A stretch of 64,000 nt of DNA. Origin: Taenia hydatigena. Its lineage: Eukaryota > Platyhelminthes > Cestoda > Cyclophyllidea > Taeniidae. Both the position numbers and the translations under genes were made by a program. The DNA lies in NCBI GenBank assembly GCA_036345935.2, contig JADWOT020001420.1:33026-97025 (forward strand). Direction: 5' to 3'. Shown one piece after another: positions 35,411 through 49,334 of the stretch. The notes below the pieces were generated by a model. The model searched no databases and had not been told where the DNA came from. It was given only the letters and a program-made list of their open reading frames with translations. Every line of letters starts with the position of its first letter. Position 1 is the stretch's first letter.

Positions 35411-36654
35411 TATAATCCTTTCCTTCTTCCAGAAGGAAGCGAGAACTGAGAGGTAACAGTTGACCACCGGAAGATTGACACGCTTCGATAAATGCGCCTA
35501 ATTTTATAGAAGGGAGGCATTAGTAGCAGCTGACGGTTTGCTTGGAGGTGACGGACGTAATAGATGTCGGGTGCCGTCTGCATCTTTTATCGCATGAGCT
35601 GCGATAATTAGGTGATGAGTGAGCCTCATGCCTAATAGCCGTTGAGTGTGATGAATCAAACAAATGGCCAAAGCTATTGCGTTACTAATGCTCAAGCGGT
35701 GGGTTAGCGAACCAATGCCCCTAGTGATGCAAGTAATGTCAGTTACTTTAACTCCTTTTCCGTTTCCACCCATTGTGGACTAGTGATAAGCAAACACGCG
35801 AATGGTCCTTTGAGTTTCACCTCGAAACTGATATCTACAGTGACCCATGGATTCACTTTGTTGTAACTTGCGCTATAACCAGTGCTAGTAGTCCTTAAAT
35901 TGCTCGCAATCCTCCCATGCAAGAAAAATGTCATTAAGGGTGATACCGACTGGGGATGCTCATCTTTAATTTCTCGGAGGTTCCATTCTCAGCTGATTGC
36001 TGAAAGCATTCCAGCTTATCTTGCCCTTGCTCATCTTACTTTGATTGGCCGAAATCACGCACAACCGTGCGTTAGGTGCCCCAGCACTCATCACTGGACC
36101 AAAACAAATCTCACAACGCAAATGCGAGTGCGCAATTGCCCGTATTCTTGTGCTTTCATTTTATCGTCCAGCTACCTACCACACGCGCATGAATGCATGC
36201 GCCATACCTGCTCTAGCAACTCACGGGAGGCCGAAACGGTGCGATTCTCTGGCGTTCAAAAGGAGTCACTCCAGTCACTTTGCTACACTGAGCGGCAACT
36301 ATCAACTCGCCGATTACAAATTTGCTTGTGATATGCGTGTATGCAGCAGTAGATTGGGCGGTGAATCTCTCGAAAACCAACCTTACTGCAAAGCCACTAG
36401 AATGGGCACAAACGGATTTCTGTGCTGAATTCTCAGTGCACTTGTTATCATTATAACTGCGTTTTAGAAATGAGAGCATCGTTGCAAAATATTGTTTGGT
36501 TCATTGCTTTAACTAACAAAGAACTTTGAAAGCAACTTCTTTTAGCAGCTTGTAGTTGATAATCCACCATTATGTAGTCACTGCTACGGCAAATATTGAT
36601 TGCGCGGAAACTGAAACCAACTACCAAGTCTATAGAAGAAGACCAAGAATGAGG
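35411..36654 (-). repeat. Palindrome inner arm, right (diverged)
   Basis: Inverted partner of 32181-33490. It carries copy C of the three-copy repeat (about 35735-36495). Two overlapping plus-strand frames are open here (35882-36331 and 36045-36428, 149 and 127 codons). The matching frame in the left arm is broken, keeping only the KRSHSSHFATLSGN part in a 71-codon frame, so there is no sign of selection for either. Confidence 0.85.
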
Positions 36655-39600
36655 AAAAACATTTTTGCATTTTGTGACATGTTGCAAGATCCTAGCGATT
36701 TGTCTTTTTGAATTTTGCATGCAATCAAATAAATATCAATTTTAGCTTTCTCTTTTCCAGCCTGCCTTAAATTATTTAAGCAGAATAGCATTTCTACATT
36801 TCTTAAATTATTGAGAGACTACGTTTTTAAGAAGTGAAATATTCCTTATAGCAGCTTTTGAAATAGAGCTGGGATCGCACAACTTATCCATCGCCAGTTA
36901 AGGAGGAAAATCACTTGTGGTGGTAATGAAGGACACTTAACTTCTCCAGCGGTGATTGACACGAGGAATCGAATAGCATAATCTCAATCAATTTTAGGCC
37001 GTGCTATTTATATGGATTTTATGCCCATCCTCAATGGTCGTGTAGACAGCGCGTTCAATTTGAGTCCACAAGCACTGGAATATAATCCTTTATAATAGAG
37101 AATTGCAAAATGTCTCATGCAACACCATGGACGGTAGATTTATTGCAGCAGCAGTCTTTTCTTTATAAGCAAACATGACTACTTATTACGTTGGTGATAG
37201 AATTCCTTTGCATCTTGATAATAAGCTAACCATCAGATATCGTTTGTTAGAGATAACCAAGCCTTTTAGCAATAGCACTGATAAACTCACTCTCTTGTTA
37301 TGCATGGTGCGGTCTGTGAAGAGCCATAGCATTTTAAATTTGATCATAAGAAAACTACTGTACAAGGAGGAATAAACTATACGAAAAATCGTAGTTTGTT
37401 TGCGCTTACACATGAGACTTAGTGCTAATTACAAGCGTGTTTCAGACTCATCATGAGAAGGATGTGGGCAAGGTAGGCACACCTCACACCACACAATGCT
37501 GATATCAATGTCGCTGCTTCAGCGCGTCGTAGCTAGTAGGCGCACATACCACTACGCGCAGCCTGCATACGACCATACCATCCTTGCTGCACCTCTAGTC
37601 TCACCAGACTTTCTTTGCTTTGATACACCCTGGCTACGGAGCAGTAATTATCGCATCTGGACCATGCAGGTTTTGGAGGGGCAAAGCAAATAAAGAAATA
37701 AAAGAAATGGGTGCATTAAGCCAATGAGACCCCTAACTTTTTAGGCACCTTCACACTGGTGTGTAGACAGCTCCGCCACAAACTACTTGGGTTAATTTTA
37801 GGGTCGGTGGCCTCTCAGCTGCTGCCGTCTCTTTTGCAGAACACGAGACTGGTAAGCTGTTGATTGGGGCTGCTATTTCCAGCCCTTCTGTTAGAAACCA
37901 CCGCTCATTCTGAACCCCTCAGAATGCATGTTTTCCACTTCCGGCAATTAGGCTCCTGGAGACCTTCCCGTAAATTGTTTTAAGATTGGGCTAAGTGAAA
38001 TTAAAGCGACGCATGTATAACTGTGCCGATATGCGTTTTGATCGTTAATTTGTCCGATTACCTTCCGACGTATTTGTCGATATACCCGTGCATTTGTTGG
38101 AGGTGAGGAACAGTGGGTCGCAGTTAGCCTTAAGTAGCAAGTGCAGGATGGCAAGTTGGCTCAACCCCATGAGTAATGCAAAATAGCCACTTATTTTGCA
38201 AAGAATCCTAAATTTTGCACAGAATCGCTTCGTGGTTTCGTAAAGAACTCTTCTGTATTCAGCTCACAACGGCTCAATGCATTTGCCACCCGCTGCTGTG
38301 GAGATGAGTGTTTCTTAATGAGGAATATAAGGTGCCGCATTAAAGGCATAGTTAAAGGAGATGGCAGCGGTATCGTGTACATATATGCTTCATGTAATTT
38401 AAACCATAGGTCTTTTTGCATCTACTAGTATCCTTATAATAAGTGAATTAATTGCATTCAAAACCCGTTTAATGGCCTTCCAAACGTCGATCTTCTACAT
38501 TTACTTGCCAAAATAGCCGCGTAAATTTTTCTCTTATATTTTCGTTATTGTTGCCAAAGTTTTTTTAAATGAGGGAAAGAAAAGTCGTATGGAACACTAT
38601 CGAATGTGCAGATATTCGCATTTTACTGTCTTGCAAAATGGAAATTTTACAGATTTTGTGCTCAGCAATGCGCTAGAATTCCAAGAGAATCAAAAGAATC
38701 ACGTTATACGACTGATATTTATCTCTCTATTTCTCAACATCTCTGCCCGAAATTCTCGCACAAAGTCGGTTTAAAATTATTTTATTCTATCACTGTGGTT
38801 TTCTTAGGTAGCCTTCACAAATTTGTGGCAGACGTTATTGTGCTGTCTTCATGCCCACTGCAAAGCATGTAAGAATTTAAGGAATTCGATGCACGCACTT
38901 TTCATAATTTCAAAGAAGATGACCACCTTACCTGGCTAGTCTGATGGGACGAGTTTGAAGCAAATGCTTTCAGTTAGTTGCGCAGATGTTTACGAGCAAG
39001 GCATGTGGCACAAAATTGGGGGTAAAATTAGACCTTTATACAAAAACTTCATAAAAAGTAGGGTTAACAATGCATTATTGCTAACCGGATAATTTCTCTT
39101 AATTAGGACGAAGCTCGGTGCTTGGTTGGTTTCCCTTCCGATAGTAGGAACACTTGCCATTAGTTCCAGGTACGCAGCTAAATTTTGCACCAGTGGTAAA
39201 TTATTACGCACCCGTTTTGCATGTCTAAAATGTAGCACATCATAAAGATGTGGACAGCTCGGTACGCAAATAGAAAGACTCCTATCACCTATCATCAGCA
39301 TAGCTTGACAGCAAATTATTCCTCTTTACTCATTTCGCTTCTATTAATGCTGTACTGCGTTGTTATTTAGTGCTCCATTCCACTGTACTCTACCTTACTG
39401 TCACCTCCCTTCTCTCCTCTTTCCCTTTAATAAATAAGTTAAATCGATGAGCCAAGATGGATATGACGAGGATCTCAGACGAGTAGCTAAGCCTAAACTA
39501 TTATTGTGGCAACTTTTGCGCCCACCTCCTTCCACCATTGTACCACATGGGCTAACTGGCATCTTAGTGAAACTAAACTTTGTGCTCCAAACATACACCA

Positions 39601-42393
39601 CGTCAAAGCCTACAAATGCATCCACGCAGCCTGTTAATCAGCGCCGTCTCTCCTCAGGGTCGGTACTCCTTAATGATCGACTAGTCAAAAATTCAATATG
39701 ACTAATTAATATTGCAATCAACACACTGTGGGTCCTTATTTATCTGCTCTATTACAAACATCGAATTGCCTTGAAATTGTCTACGAATCCTCTGGTCCTC
39801 CTTGCATCCACTACCAGCATTGCTTTCGACAAAGCTCATTTTGCAGAACACGATCCGCTCAAGCGTAAGTGGAAATTTCACATTAACTTGCTCACCTTAT
39901 CGCGGCTCAAGCACTCTTACCGCCTAGACGTCATTGCAGGTGCAAGTCGGCGTTGAAGTCTCCTAGCCTCACCACTGCCACCCCACCGCCACCAACGGCT
40001 AGGACTGGCGTCAACGTAGAAAGCCTCGCCATCCGTCAGGCCATGTCTCTCCGCCTTAACCGCCTGATGTCAACACACTCTTCTCCTGAGAGGGTCGTGC
40101 AACTCATTGGCAAATACCCGCTTAATCGTGATGGCCCCATAGGCACCTTCAAATAGTAACTTAAAGCTTACTTTGGAGTTTTAAAGGTTTGACGTTAACT
40201 TAAATCGAAATGAGCCAGAATTGACGAACAATCATGGCTGAAAGTAAATGTTGGGTACTTGTACCCCTTGTATTGCATTGCTTGTTACCTCTAGCTATTA
40301 TAAGTGGTCTAAGAGTTTTTGGGATACTTTAGAGCTCTACGAGAGATCAAGCTCACTGGGCTTATTGCACTGTCTTACAACTGAGGGGTTGCGGTGACCC
40401 TTTCGACAGTCGATTTGTTTAACTGAGCTTGTTGCAGAGACAGCCTATTAATAACCTACCGCTTTAACCATTTTTGGGCAATACGCCCCATTTGGAATTT
40501 TGTAAATAATTCGGCTTGGGCTTTAGCATATGTTCTCACCAACTCAGCAGTGGATCTGAAGCATTCAATTCAGTGTTATTAACTACTATGTGTAGTGACG
40601 TCTCTTCCGACTTTATTTTTATTCGAAGGACTCCTCAGACCGTTCATTTACTTCGTATTCGAAAAGTTTTGCGTGCAACTTACTGAATGTTCTTCTCATT
40701 ACAATTAAAGTACCAAAGTTGCTTAGCTGCAAATCACGTAAAGCAGTTAGTTGTAGCTTCCACTAAAATGCAAAGATGAATGCGGCACATTAGGCGGACT
40801 TACTAAATACTCACCCGATAACTCATTCTACCCGTTGAAGGGTTAAGAATGTGATTTGAATTCCATTATATTTTTATTCAAACAATACTGATCTTAAGTT
40901 TTCGCCAACGGTTGTCACGTTGTAATCCCAGAGGTAAAAGTACCACCATTGCTCGAAAGTGCAGGCATATTTTGAGTGTTGATTCCTCTTTTAACAGTTG
41001 GAGTACCACGACTAAATTTTGAACATTTTACTTTACAAAAGCCTGTTTTACTGAAAGATCACGGTGACAACGCGCAGCCTGTTTTCTCCAGGAAACGAAA
41101 CCAACTTAGCTTCGTTCAAAGCTTGCGAAAAAGCTAAAAGCTTGGCGGAGATGCTTGTTTTAATAACCACTACTGTTGCTATAATGACTATTTAGAACTA
41201 TTTGTTAACGGAATCAATTATGATCCAGACTTAAGGCATTTGGTGCCTGAAAGCTAAAACACTCCATTTGTTGTGAGCCGAATGGGATACAGATATACTG
41301 GGTCGATTGATTTAAAGTTAAGCCTTCTTAGTTTTACCAATGGAGCATATCAGCAATTTTTATTATCTTTAGCCGTGGCAAGGTTAGAATTGAAGACAGA
41401 ATTAGGCGGCGGACCGCAAGAAAAAAGCGAATGTCTCTGTCAGGCGAACCGATGGTAGGCAAGCAGCGGTGCCTGCTGTAGTGGACTGCTTTAACATGCG
41501 AATGCAGATTCGGTCTATATAATGAATTGAAATGGTAGACACCACTACTACGCTGATGCCTTAAAGCATCAATTGGCCATGACTTGGTGCCAAGCGAGGT
41601 GTTGGCATTGTTGATTCTTGCAAAAGCGAATAGCCTCTGTTTCGATAGAGTGGTGAAGATGATCGGTAGGCCGTGCATTTTTAAAATCCTTTTCCCTTCA
41701 TTTTTCGTTCTTTTTAGAGTCTAATTAAGAATTTGTATCGCCAAGCTGCGGAAACAGTAAATCAAGGTAAAGCGAAGTCTATTGTGATGGGAAGTACAGT
41801 GAGGGTAGCATGATTGCATGCGGGCAACGTGGGGGAATAAGTGCGTCTTCCCACCACGGTGCGGCAGATCGGCAACAGTGACGTTATCGTCTTCTTCCGT
41901 CAAAAAGCGGGCTTCCTTTCCACATCCGTTTTTAATTGCAAAGTCTCTACCACCTTTGGTATAAAGCATTGAGCTTCCAAGTGTGATTTTAGCCATCCCA
42001 TGACTAAATTTGCTTATTTGTTTTTTTTGTGCTATTCGTCTGTTTTGAGCCTTCACAGACTTTACCACACACAGTAGCTGAATGCGTTTATTAGCGCTTT
42101 CACTGATGTGGTGTGTGGGGCCTACAATCAGCTCTGTCGTCTGTATCTGAAAGAGTTAGGAAACTGGCAGCCCAGCTCATTCACCGACGTAATAAGCAGA
42201 CATTTTTGCTCTTAAAATTGGCATTGCCACTGCAGGATTCATTTCCTCCCTAGCATTCTTCAAGAGCCTACTTCTCGTTCATCAGGTGCGTGTTCGTGCG
42301 TCATTAAATCTCATGCTTATTCTCAATTGGATCAATTGGCTTTCCACTCATTTTGTCGGTCAGGTGCAAAGGAAACCTATTTTATTAACATGG
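36655..42393 (-). repeat. Palindrome core, right arm (about 5.7 kb, nearly identical)
   Basis: Inverted partner of 26442-32180. The high-identity tract ends inward near the gtttttcct string (36655 side), where indels of about 20-30 bp appear. Outward it ends exactly at 42393, the point where the left arm meets its extra 3.5 kb block. Both limits of near-identity coincide with structural differences between the arms. Confidence 0.97.
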
Positions 42394-42814
42394 GAGCGAT
42401 TCATTTGTCGAAGCATAATAATAAGCTCAAGAGTTTCAACCTGTAATGTTTAAAATGAGCTTAGAATGTCCTCTTTACCACCAGCGCCTCCACCTAATGC
42501 AAGTACGTTAGTCAGCGATATGAATGCCCAACCGAGGAATCTTTCTAGGTGCAAAGCAAATAACGCATGCCTTATTCAATCAGCAAACAATTCAGTGAGT
42601 CCACCATGTTTGTCAACTTGTACAGATGCGATCCGGTGCATTGCAACTTATTCGGAGGCCTCTACTTGTGGTGCCCTTCACTAAGGGCTCTTTTCGCCGT
42701 AACGTACGCGTTTGTCATAGTAGACAAGTGCGCATCTGCGGCACAATATTTTGCGTATTTTTCAAAACACTCAAACTTATCCACTAGCGGATGCTCCACG
42801 GAATCCCTCTTTTT
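42390..42814 (-). repeat. Outer inverted-repeat arm, right
   Basis: Inverted partner of 22514-22938, abutting the core arm with no gap. Identity visibly falls from core level to outer-arm level on crossing 42390-42394, although the two segments are contiguous here. Confidence 0.9.
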
Positions 42815-45800
42815 GTGCTGAATTCTGCGCAATCAAGAGGGTACTCTTCCGTCATACTTCAGGCTAACATTTACGAATTTAAAGTGGTCGTTTGATCAAC
42901 TGTGATTGGAGGAGCATAGCAATTCAATGTGAAACCGCTATTGTCTTCCAGTGGAGGGATGCATAAGTCTATTCAGACATGCAAGTGTCATTGCGACCAT
43001 TATTTCAAGCAAATAGATGCCTGTTCATCACTTTCTACCTTGCATCTTCCGTGTTCGTAAATCGACATGAATGGGTCACTCCAATGCGTCGATTGCTTCA
43101 TTTTGTCCACGCATGCCACTCATTTCTACTCAATAGCAAGTAGTTCGTGAAACACAGTGGTGTGGCTGGAGAGAAAGCGTGCGACTGCACTGGCGGTCTC
43201 CAATTATTCATCGGCTTGCCTTCCAGCATAGCAAGTGGTTGCATGGCGGCTTATTCATTTAAACTCTAACAAATGTGGAGCAAGCTGCAATGATCACAAC
43301 ACGGAGTAGAATGCGGCTGCTCTAATACTAAAGGGGAAGACTGAAGTGATGCGCTAAAGTCAGCATATGAATGACGAACACCATCCGGCTTGACGCCCGC
43401 ACTCGAGTGTCACGATAGGATTAACAGCAGTAAATGCATACGCCGTTCATCCAGCTCCTTATGGCTAGCACGGAGGAGTAGATGAGCTCGATGTGCCCTA
43501 CACACCGATTTGTGTTCACATTTCGATCTCGATGACACCGATCGTAGGCGATCGTAGGTCCACGTCCCAAAGCATCTGCAATTTTAACACAAGCAGTCTT
43601 CAAAATGGTCAAACTGCAAATAACAATTGCAAGACCACATTACCGGTCAAACAATCAACCTCCAAAATTACCACCTGTTGGGAATCTTACCTCAATCCTA
43701 GAATGCACTTGTCACCATCACCTCAAATGCATTCGAGAACAATAACCGACCACATTCCTTTCGAGCAGCTGCGTGGATACTTGGAAATAATGTTACCGCA
43801 TCAGAGTACTTAAACGCCATAATCTTAGCCCCATTGCAACTTCTACAGCATCTAAATTATGAAGATATTTCAGTCCCTTAAAACAGACCGAACTCAATAG
43901 GCGAAAACCTCTAGCAAAAACTTGAAACCATCAGCGCTGTCGATCACAAGGCCAAATGGCAAGATCTGGCAATGCACGCAATCTAGAGGCCACCGCTTCA
44001 TCTGTCAAACACTACTAATACAGCCCCAAAAATGCTTCTTGAGACACTAATCTTTGCGAAAGCTGTCGAATAAACCACTGTGGACCACAACTTCTGACGT
44101 TACATGAGTCCATTTATGAGTGCAAATAGCAATCGCGCCTTCAATTATAAACAAGTCAAGTGGCATCTCTTAATTCATCCTGCTTCTGAGGGCGAGTCAG
44201 ACGTTTCAAATACGATTTAGCTGAACGATCCTAGACCAGGTGCCGGACTGTAGATAAAATAACGGCCTAACGTTCACATCACATTTTACGCCAAATGATC
44301 TTCACCACAACCAACCACTTGTGACTGCTCGTAATTTTGCATAGCTACAAGATGTTTAGGAATCTTGTTACACTCAATGGGAGCGAAAGGCGCCAGCCAG
44401 TGATTACAAGAAACTCAATGTCCTCAGCTCCTAAAACTAGCAGCTAAAATGGGGAGGCAAAGCACTTGCATGTCCGAGAATTTAGTCGAACCAAACAGGT
44501 AATTACTCCGGAGTTGCAAGCGCCCCAGCTGGCACTTTATGGCTCCCGCCAAATACGATGAATACTTGCTGTGAATTTCACTGCACAAAGTGTTTGATTG
44601 CGAGACAGTCAGCGCAGTCCTAAGCACCGTTGACTTGATGTCACTTCATCCCCTTCTTATTACTTTTGGTTTTCAATGTGATGCGTTGAAGTGAGAAAGG
44701 GATGGTGATATAATGGGAGGAAGGAAGAGGATACGGATAAGGATGAGGTGGTGCCCTCGTTTTATGGCAAAAACCACACCTAGCCCCACCTGCCGTAGCA
44801 AAGTAAGCGTCACTGTCACCTTGATCCCTCTGCATGTTAGAAGCTCCTTATGATGCCTTAGCTGGGTAAATTTGAATGGCGTTTGATAGTTCTTTTGCCT
44901 GATCGTTGAGAAGCTGTATCCCACAACATTTAGTATTTATTCTGGATTGCAATCTAAGCTTCTTGCAGGTATGAGACGCAAAAGATGGTGGAATATCCCT
45001 GAATGCCTTGTGCTTTAGTGTGATTGCTTTGCTTCAGCATATGTCCTGCCGAAAGGAATGTAGAACAGGAAGTCAGTGTAACACCCTTTATATTGTCTTC
45101 GGGTGACTACGAGCATCGTGCGTTACATTGAAACTTTTGCAAATGAAATGTGCAAGCATATAGCAGTGAGATTAGCATTTGTTTTTCCTTACTTTTCCTT
45201 CGTAAGTTTGCATACGCCATCCAGCTTTTAATCGGTGCCTGGGCAGCTTCGTCCTCGGATAAACCGCTCCCCTGTCTTGGTACACAGCGTGTAAATGTCC
45301 TGGTGCGTTCGCATTCACCGTTTCTGTGAAAACTTTGTTCATTGTACAATTTATTGCCAAGATAGGCGTTAGCCATCATGATTTCATTTGCTAAATGCCC
45401 ACGAGATCGCCTAGTGTGGGCTGCGAATGGGATTACCACCGTCAGGAACCTTATTGATGCATGGACATACGACCGTCTTTAATATGGCTGTATCTCTTAA
45501 GTATCTTGCGTGCTTAGTGTAGATACAAGCAGGTTTAGGAGTTGTCTCGTCGTTCACAATAAGCTTCATCACGAGCTGTTGAATTCATGCGCACAAAACC
45601 ACTCCGCTCCCATTCTGATTATTCATCGGCTTTTAAATTACTATTTAGGAACTTTAAATTTATTGCAGGTTTGGCTTTGACATGAGACCTGAAACTGTTT
45701 GCCTAAAGGAATGCAGTGGGCTCTTGTTCATGATGACCAAGTCATCCGATTTTCTAGGTGCAAATTTAATTAAGCTTGCTTCGATAGGACCTTGACTGTT

Positions 45801-48800
45801 TGATTTTAAACGGGTTGTAGGGCAATATTTGCGACGCAATTAGGATGAAAATGGAGGAACATGCGACGCATAATCGACCACTTCAAGTCACGGGTGCATT
45901 GTTCTCTGCTTATTAATTCTTTTAGTCTTAACTTTACCAATGCGTTTGTGCCCGATTAGAAGGAGGTGCAATTTACAGCTGTCTCTTTCGATGAAACAAG
46001 CGTGATTTGCTTAGAACTTGCTCATAAGCGCACCCATGAAGTAGTCTATCTCATGACTCCAGTCGCTATAATATCCGTCTCATTCCATGGCACACCAAGG
46101 GCAAAACTAAACGTCAACATATTGATTATGTCATCGATGCGGCTTTAAAAGATGGCTAAGCAAGCAATATTTCTCAAAACTTCTGCAAACGAGAGACAAA
46201 TATGTCACTTGCTATCAGGTCAATAAAGAAGCAAGATGGTAAGATCTCGACTTCTATTTTATGTAAGCGGCCCCTGTCTTATGGCATTTCGACCAGATAG
46301 TAATCAGTTAGAATGTACCTCAGGTCGAAGAGGGATGGCATTTTATGAGCGTGTGTGAGTCATCTTACGGAAAGACGTGGGTGCTTAGCTGCTGGCCAGT
46401 AAAGCCTGGAACTGAGTGTGCGTTGAGTCTGTGCCCGGGTGAGCTTCTGATTGCACGAAAATGAAATTTTGAATTAGTTGGGCAGAAGAGTTTTTCATGG
46501 GTTGCACCTACCTTCAGTGTCGTAGCATAGGCTTGGTCCCCTTTTGCACAATAAGAAGCAACGTATTAGCAAATCCATTACCTACTTGTTAAATTTTGTC
46601 TAGCTTTGCCACAATGGATTGGACCCACTAAGAGATGCATGAAAAATAACTAAAAATTTCAGACATCGCGCCATCTTGCGCAAAATGGGCTCAAAAGGCC
46701 TTAAAGCTGGACGGGTGCTTAAAGAAGAATGTACGCGCTAGACTATAGTTTCGTTAGAAAGAAGACAGAAAGCGACTGTAGATATTTAACCACGCAAACT
46801 ATTTTGGAATGCAATCGAAATTGCTCACAGGTATTATGCCTAAAGAAGGCATTCACACAAGAGGTAGCCAATTAAGGATTCTTTCGCTAAGTCATGTGCG
46901 CCATTGGTGGTAGAAGTGGCAACATATTAAAATAATAAACGAAAGTTGCTTCCATAACCGCCTTCTATTGGAAAGCAATTAAAAATTTTGACCGAGAATC
47001 TCACACCAACGGCTTAGTTCAAGCGAATCTGCCACTGCACAGCAACATAAAATAATTCAAAACATTCACAAAATAAGGTGACCTGGTCTTCCGAAAGAAT
47101 TATCAACAAAGCAGCCATTTGAAACGATATCATTTAGAACTTGACCACTCAAAATGGCTGTAGAGAATGGACTGGATTTGTGACAGTACATGTCCAAACA
47201 GCAAGCACCTTAGAAGGACAAATACGGCATCAAGTAGTTTCACAGCGTATGAGGGGATGTTGGTCCCTTCCCTTCTAGAATCGGGCAGTTTAGCTGAAGA
47301 GCACCTACAGAAGGAAATAGGCTGCGGAAATTAAAAGGACAACAACAAAATGACCTAGGTTCTTAATTAGGCCAGCGATACACCCCGAAGCCCAATAGTT
47401 GGGGAGCTAGACTCAAAATTCGCCGGTTAGGTCTCAGCATCATCTACTGAATGGACTTGAGGTTATTGATTTGCGCAAATTCGATAAGCCCTCCATATTG
47501 TCAATGCCGCAAGACTAGTCTAGCGAATACGATTCGAGCTTTGGCAATAGTCTACCAAAGGAAGCCAAAGACAACACTTACGACTGCATCCGCAGAAGCA
47601 CGATTCAATGCGGTCGCAACGGGGGTTCGTCTGTTGGGCAGCAAATTCCATTAGAACTACCCAACCGTTTGCATTGCTTAAACTATAAACCGTTAAGATT
47701 GACGGCGCGAACCGGTCCGATTCCTACTCAAATACCAAAATTGTGCTATTGTCTTTTATTTATTTTACTTGCGAATCACGGTACGATACAAACTGAGTCA
47801 TCATGTGTTACGTAACAAGCAAATAATTATGATGAGGATTGCGAGAGCCTAGTTCAATCCAAGAGACGGTCAGATCATCACGCGAATGAAGATGGAAATT
47901 GTATGAACATTGACGCCATTCTAGATGGTGGCAATGCCTATGCATTCTGTCGCAAGAATTGACAAACTCCAACGCTGAATGCTATTGATTGGGAGTACGG
48001 CTGGCGCAAGACGCCTCAGACCCTCTGAATGCTAAACGTTATTAGTGGTGAAGTTCTAGCTTCGAGAGACAGACAATACGAAGCAAGTGATCACTGCGAG
48101 GAATGACGCAGACACCAATTCTCACTAAGGGTGCAGTTGTTCTGCTGTAGGTCAAACCAACAACGTTGTTTATGGATGCAAGCGCATGGACACACACCGA
48201 AGTTCAAAAAACGAATGATATTGGCCTTCAAATTATGCTATAAATCGCAAGAAAACTTCAAGAAATATGCGAAATGAGGTCACAAACGCGAGGAGACACC
48301 TAAACTCACTTGTGACTTGAAGCATTTTTCAGACACGTACTGCAGAACAAATTTTCAGTTCTTTGCCACAGCTATCCATCAACTATAAACCAAGTCGTAG
48401 GAGCGTTGCTTTGCTCAGAAAGAAGTTGGAATAATCAGTGCGAGATCATGACCATTCAACGCGGCATTAATGGTTGAATAGAGCGATCAGTAGAAAGGTC
48501 ATTCCTCCATTTAATGGACACTAGTGTGTAGATAGCTGACTGATTGGACCCGCGCTAAGGCAACAATAAACATAATCTTTTTCACTTTCCACTTCTTAGT
48601 TTCTCTGATGGAGACCATCAAAGGGCTCACTTACATCTTGACAAGCAACAATTATAAACAATTTTCACCGCTCCATGATTTGAACAAGTCATTTTTCTTT
48701 TTTAAGACGCCCTGCTATAACGTTGTAAGCTCTAGAAGCCCTATGCAATTCACATATTTTCAGACCATGCAGCTGGCTTTGGCAAATGTAGCGTTCGTTC

Positions 48801-49334
48801 TCATCTCTATGCAACCCAAATTTTATAACACTTTGGTTGAACCTGGTCTTTATGTAAAATCTAAAACATTATTAGCCGCCTCTCTGCAAAACTAATAAAG
48901 ACAACGAGGCAGTAACGCACGTGGCATTAAATTAAAGAGCTCTACATACCTCGAATTGTGCACATGGAAATCCCCTAAATGCTGGCGGCGGGCCAACCGC
49001 GATGGCTGCATGGAAAGAGAGAACAGCAATGAGACATTTAGTGCAATTGCGTACAAAAAACGTTAAGCTACACAGAAAAAGGAAGTTCCTGCTTAAGTGA
49101 GATTCTTACGATGGATTGCTTTGGAGGACGAAAACAATACGAGCGATGTTCTAAAATTAAAATTTATTCGGATGGAAAATTTAATCCATCACTGCTTATA
49201 GATGGAGCCTTTGTGAAAAGAAGCCCCCGATTATTCTTACTTTGGTGCTAGGATGAAACGCAGTAGAGAGGTACGTGAGACGAACTGGGATGTGGCACTA
49301 GGACTTATTCTCTTTGCGTCCTTCCACCTTAGCA
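42815..49334. other. No gene recognised (6.5 kb)
   Basis: No inverted counterpart beyond 42814. Frames at 43493-43813 and 48608-48895 (plus) and 44673-44924 and 45107-45439 (minus) have no recognisable motif. I saw no tandem arrays, tRNA or rRNA. Confidence 0.5.

Noticed and set aside
35882..36428. Two overlapping plus-strand frames of 149 and 127 codons
   Set aside because: The inverted copy at 32.5-32.9 kb and the direct copy at 25.4-25.8 kb do not keep them open.
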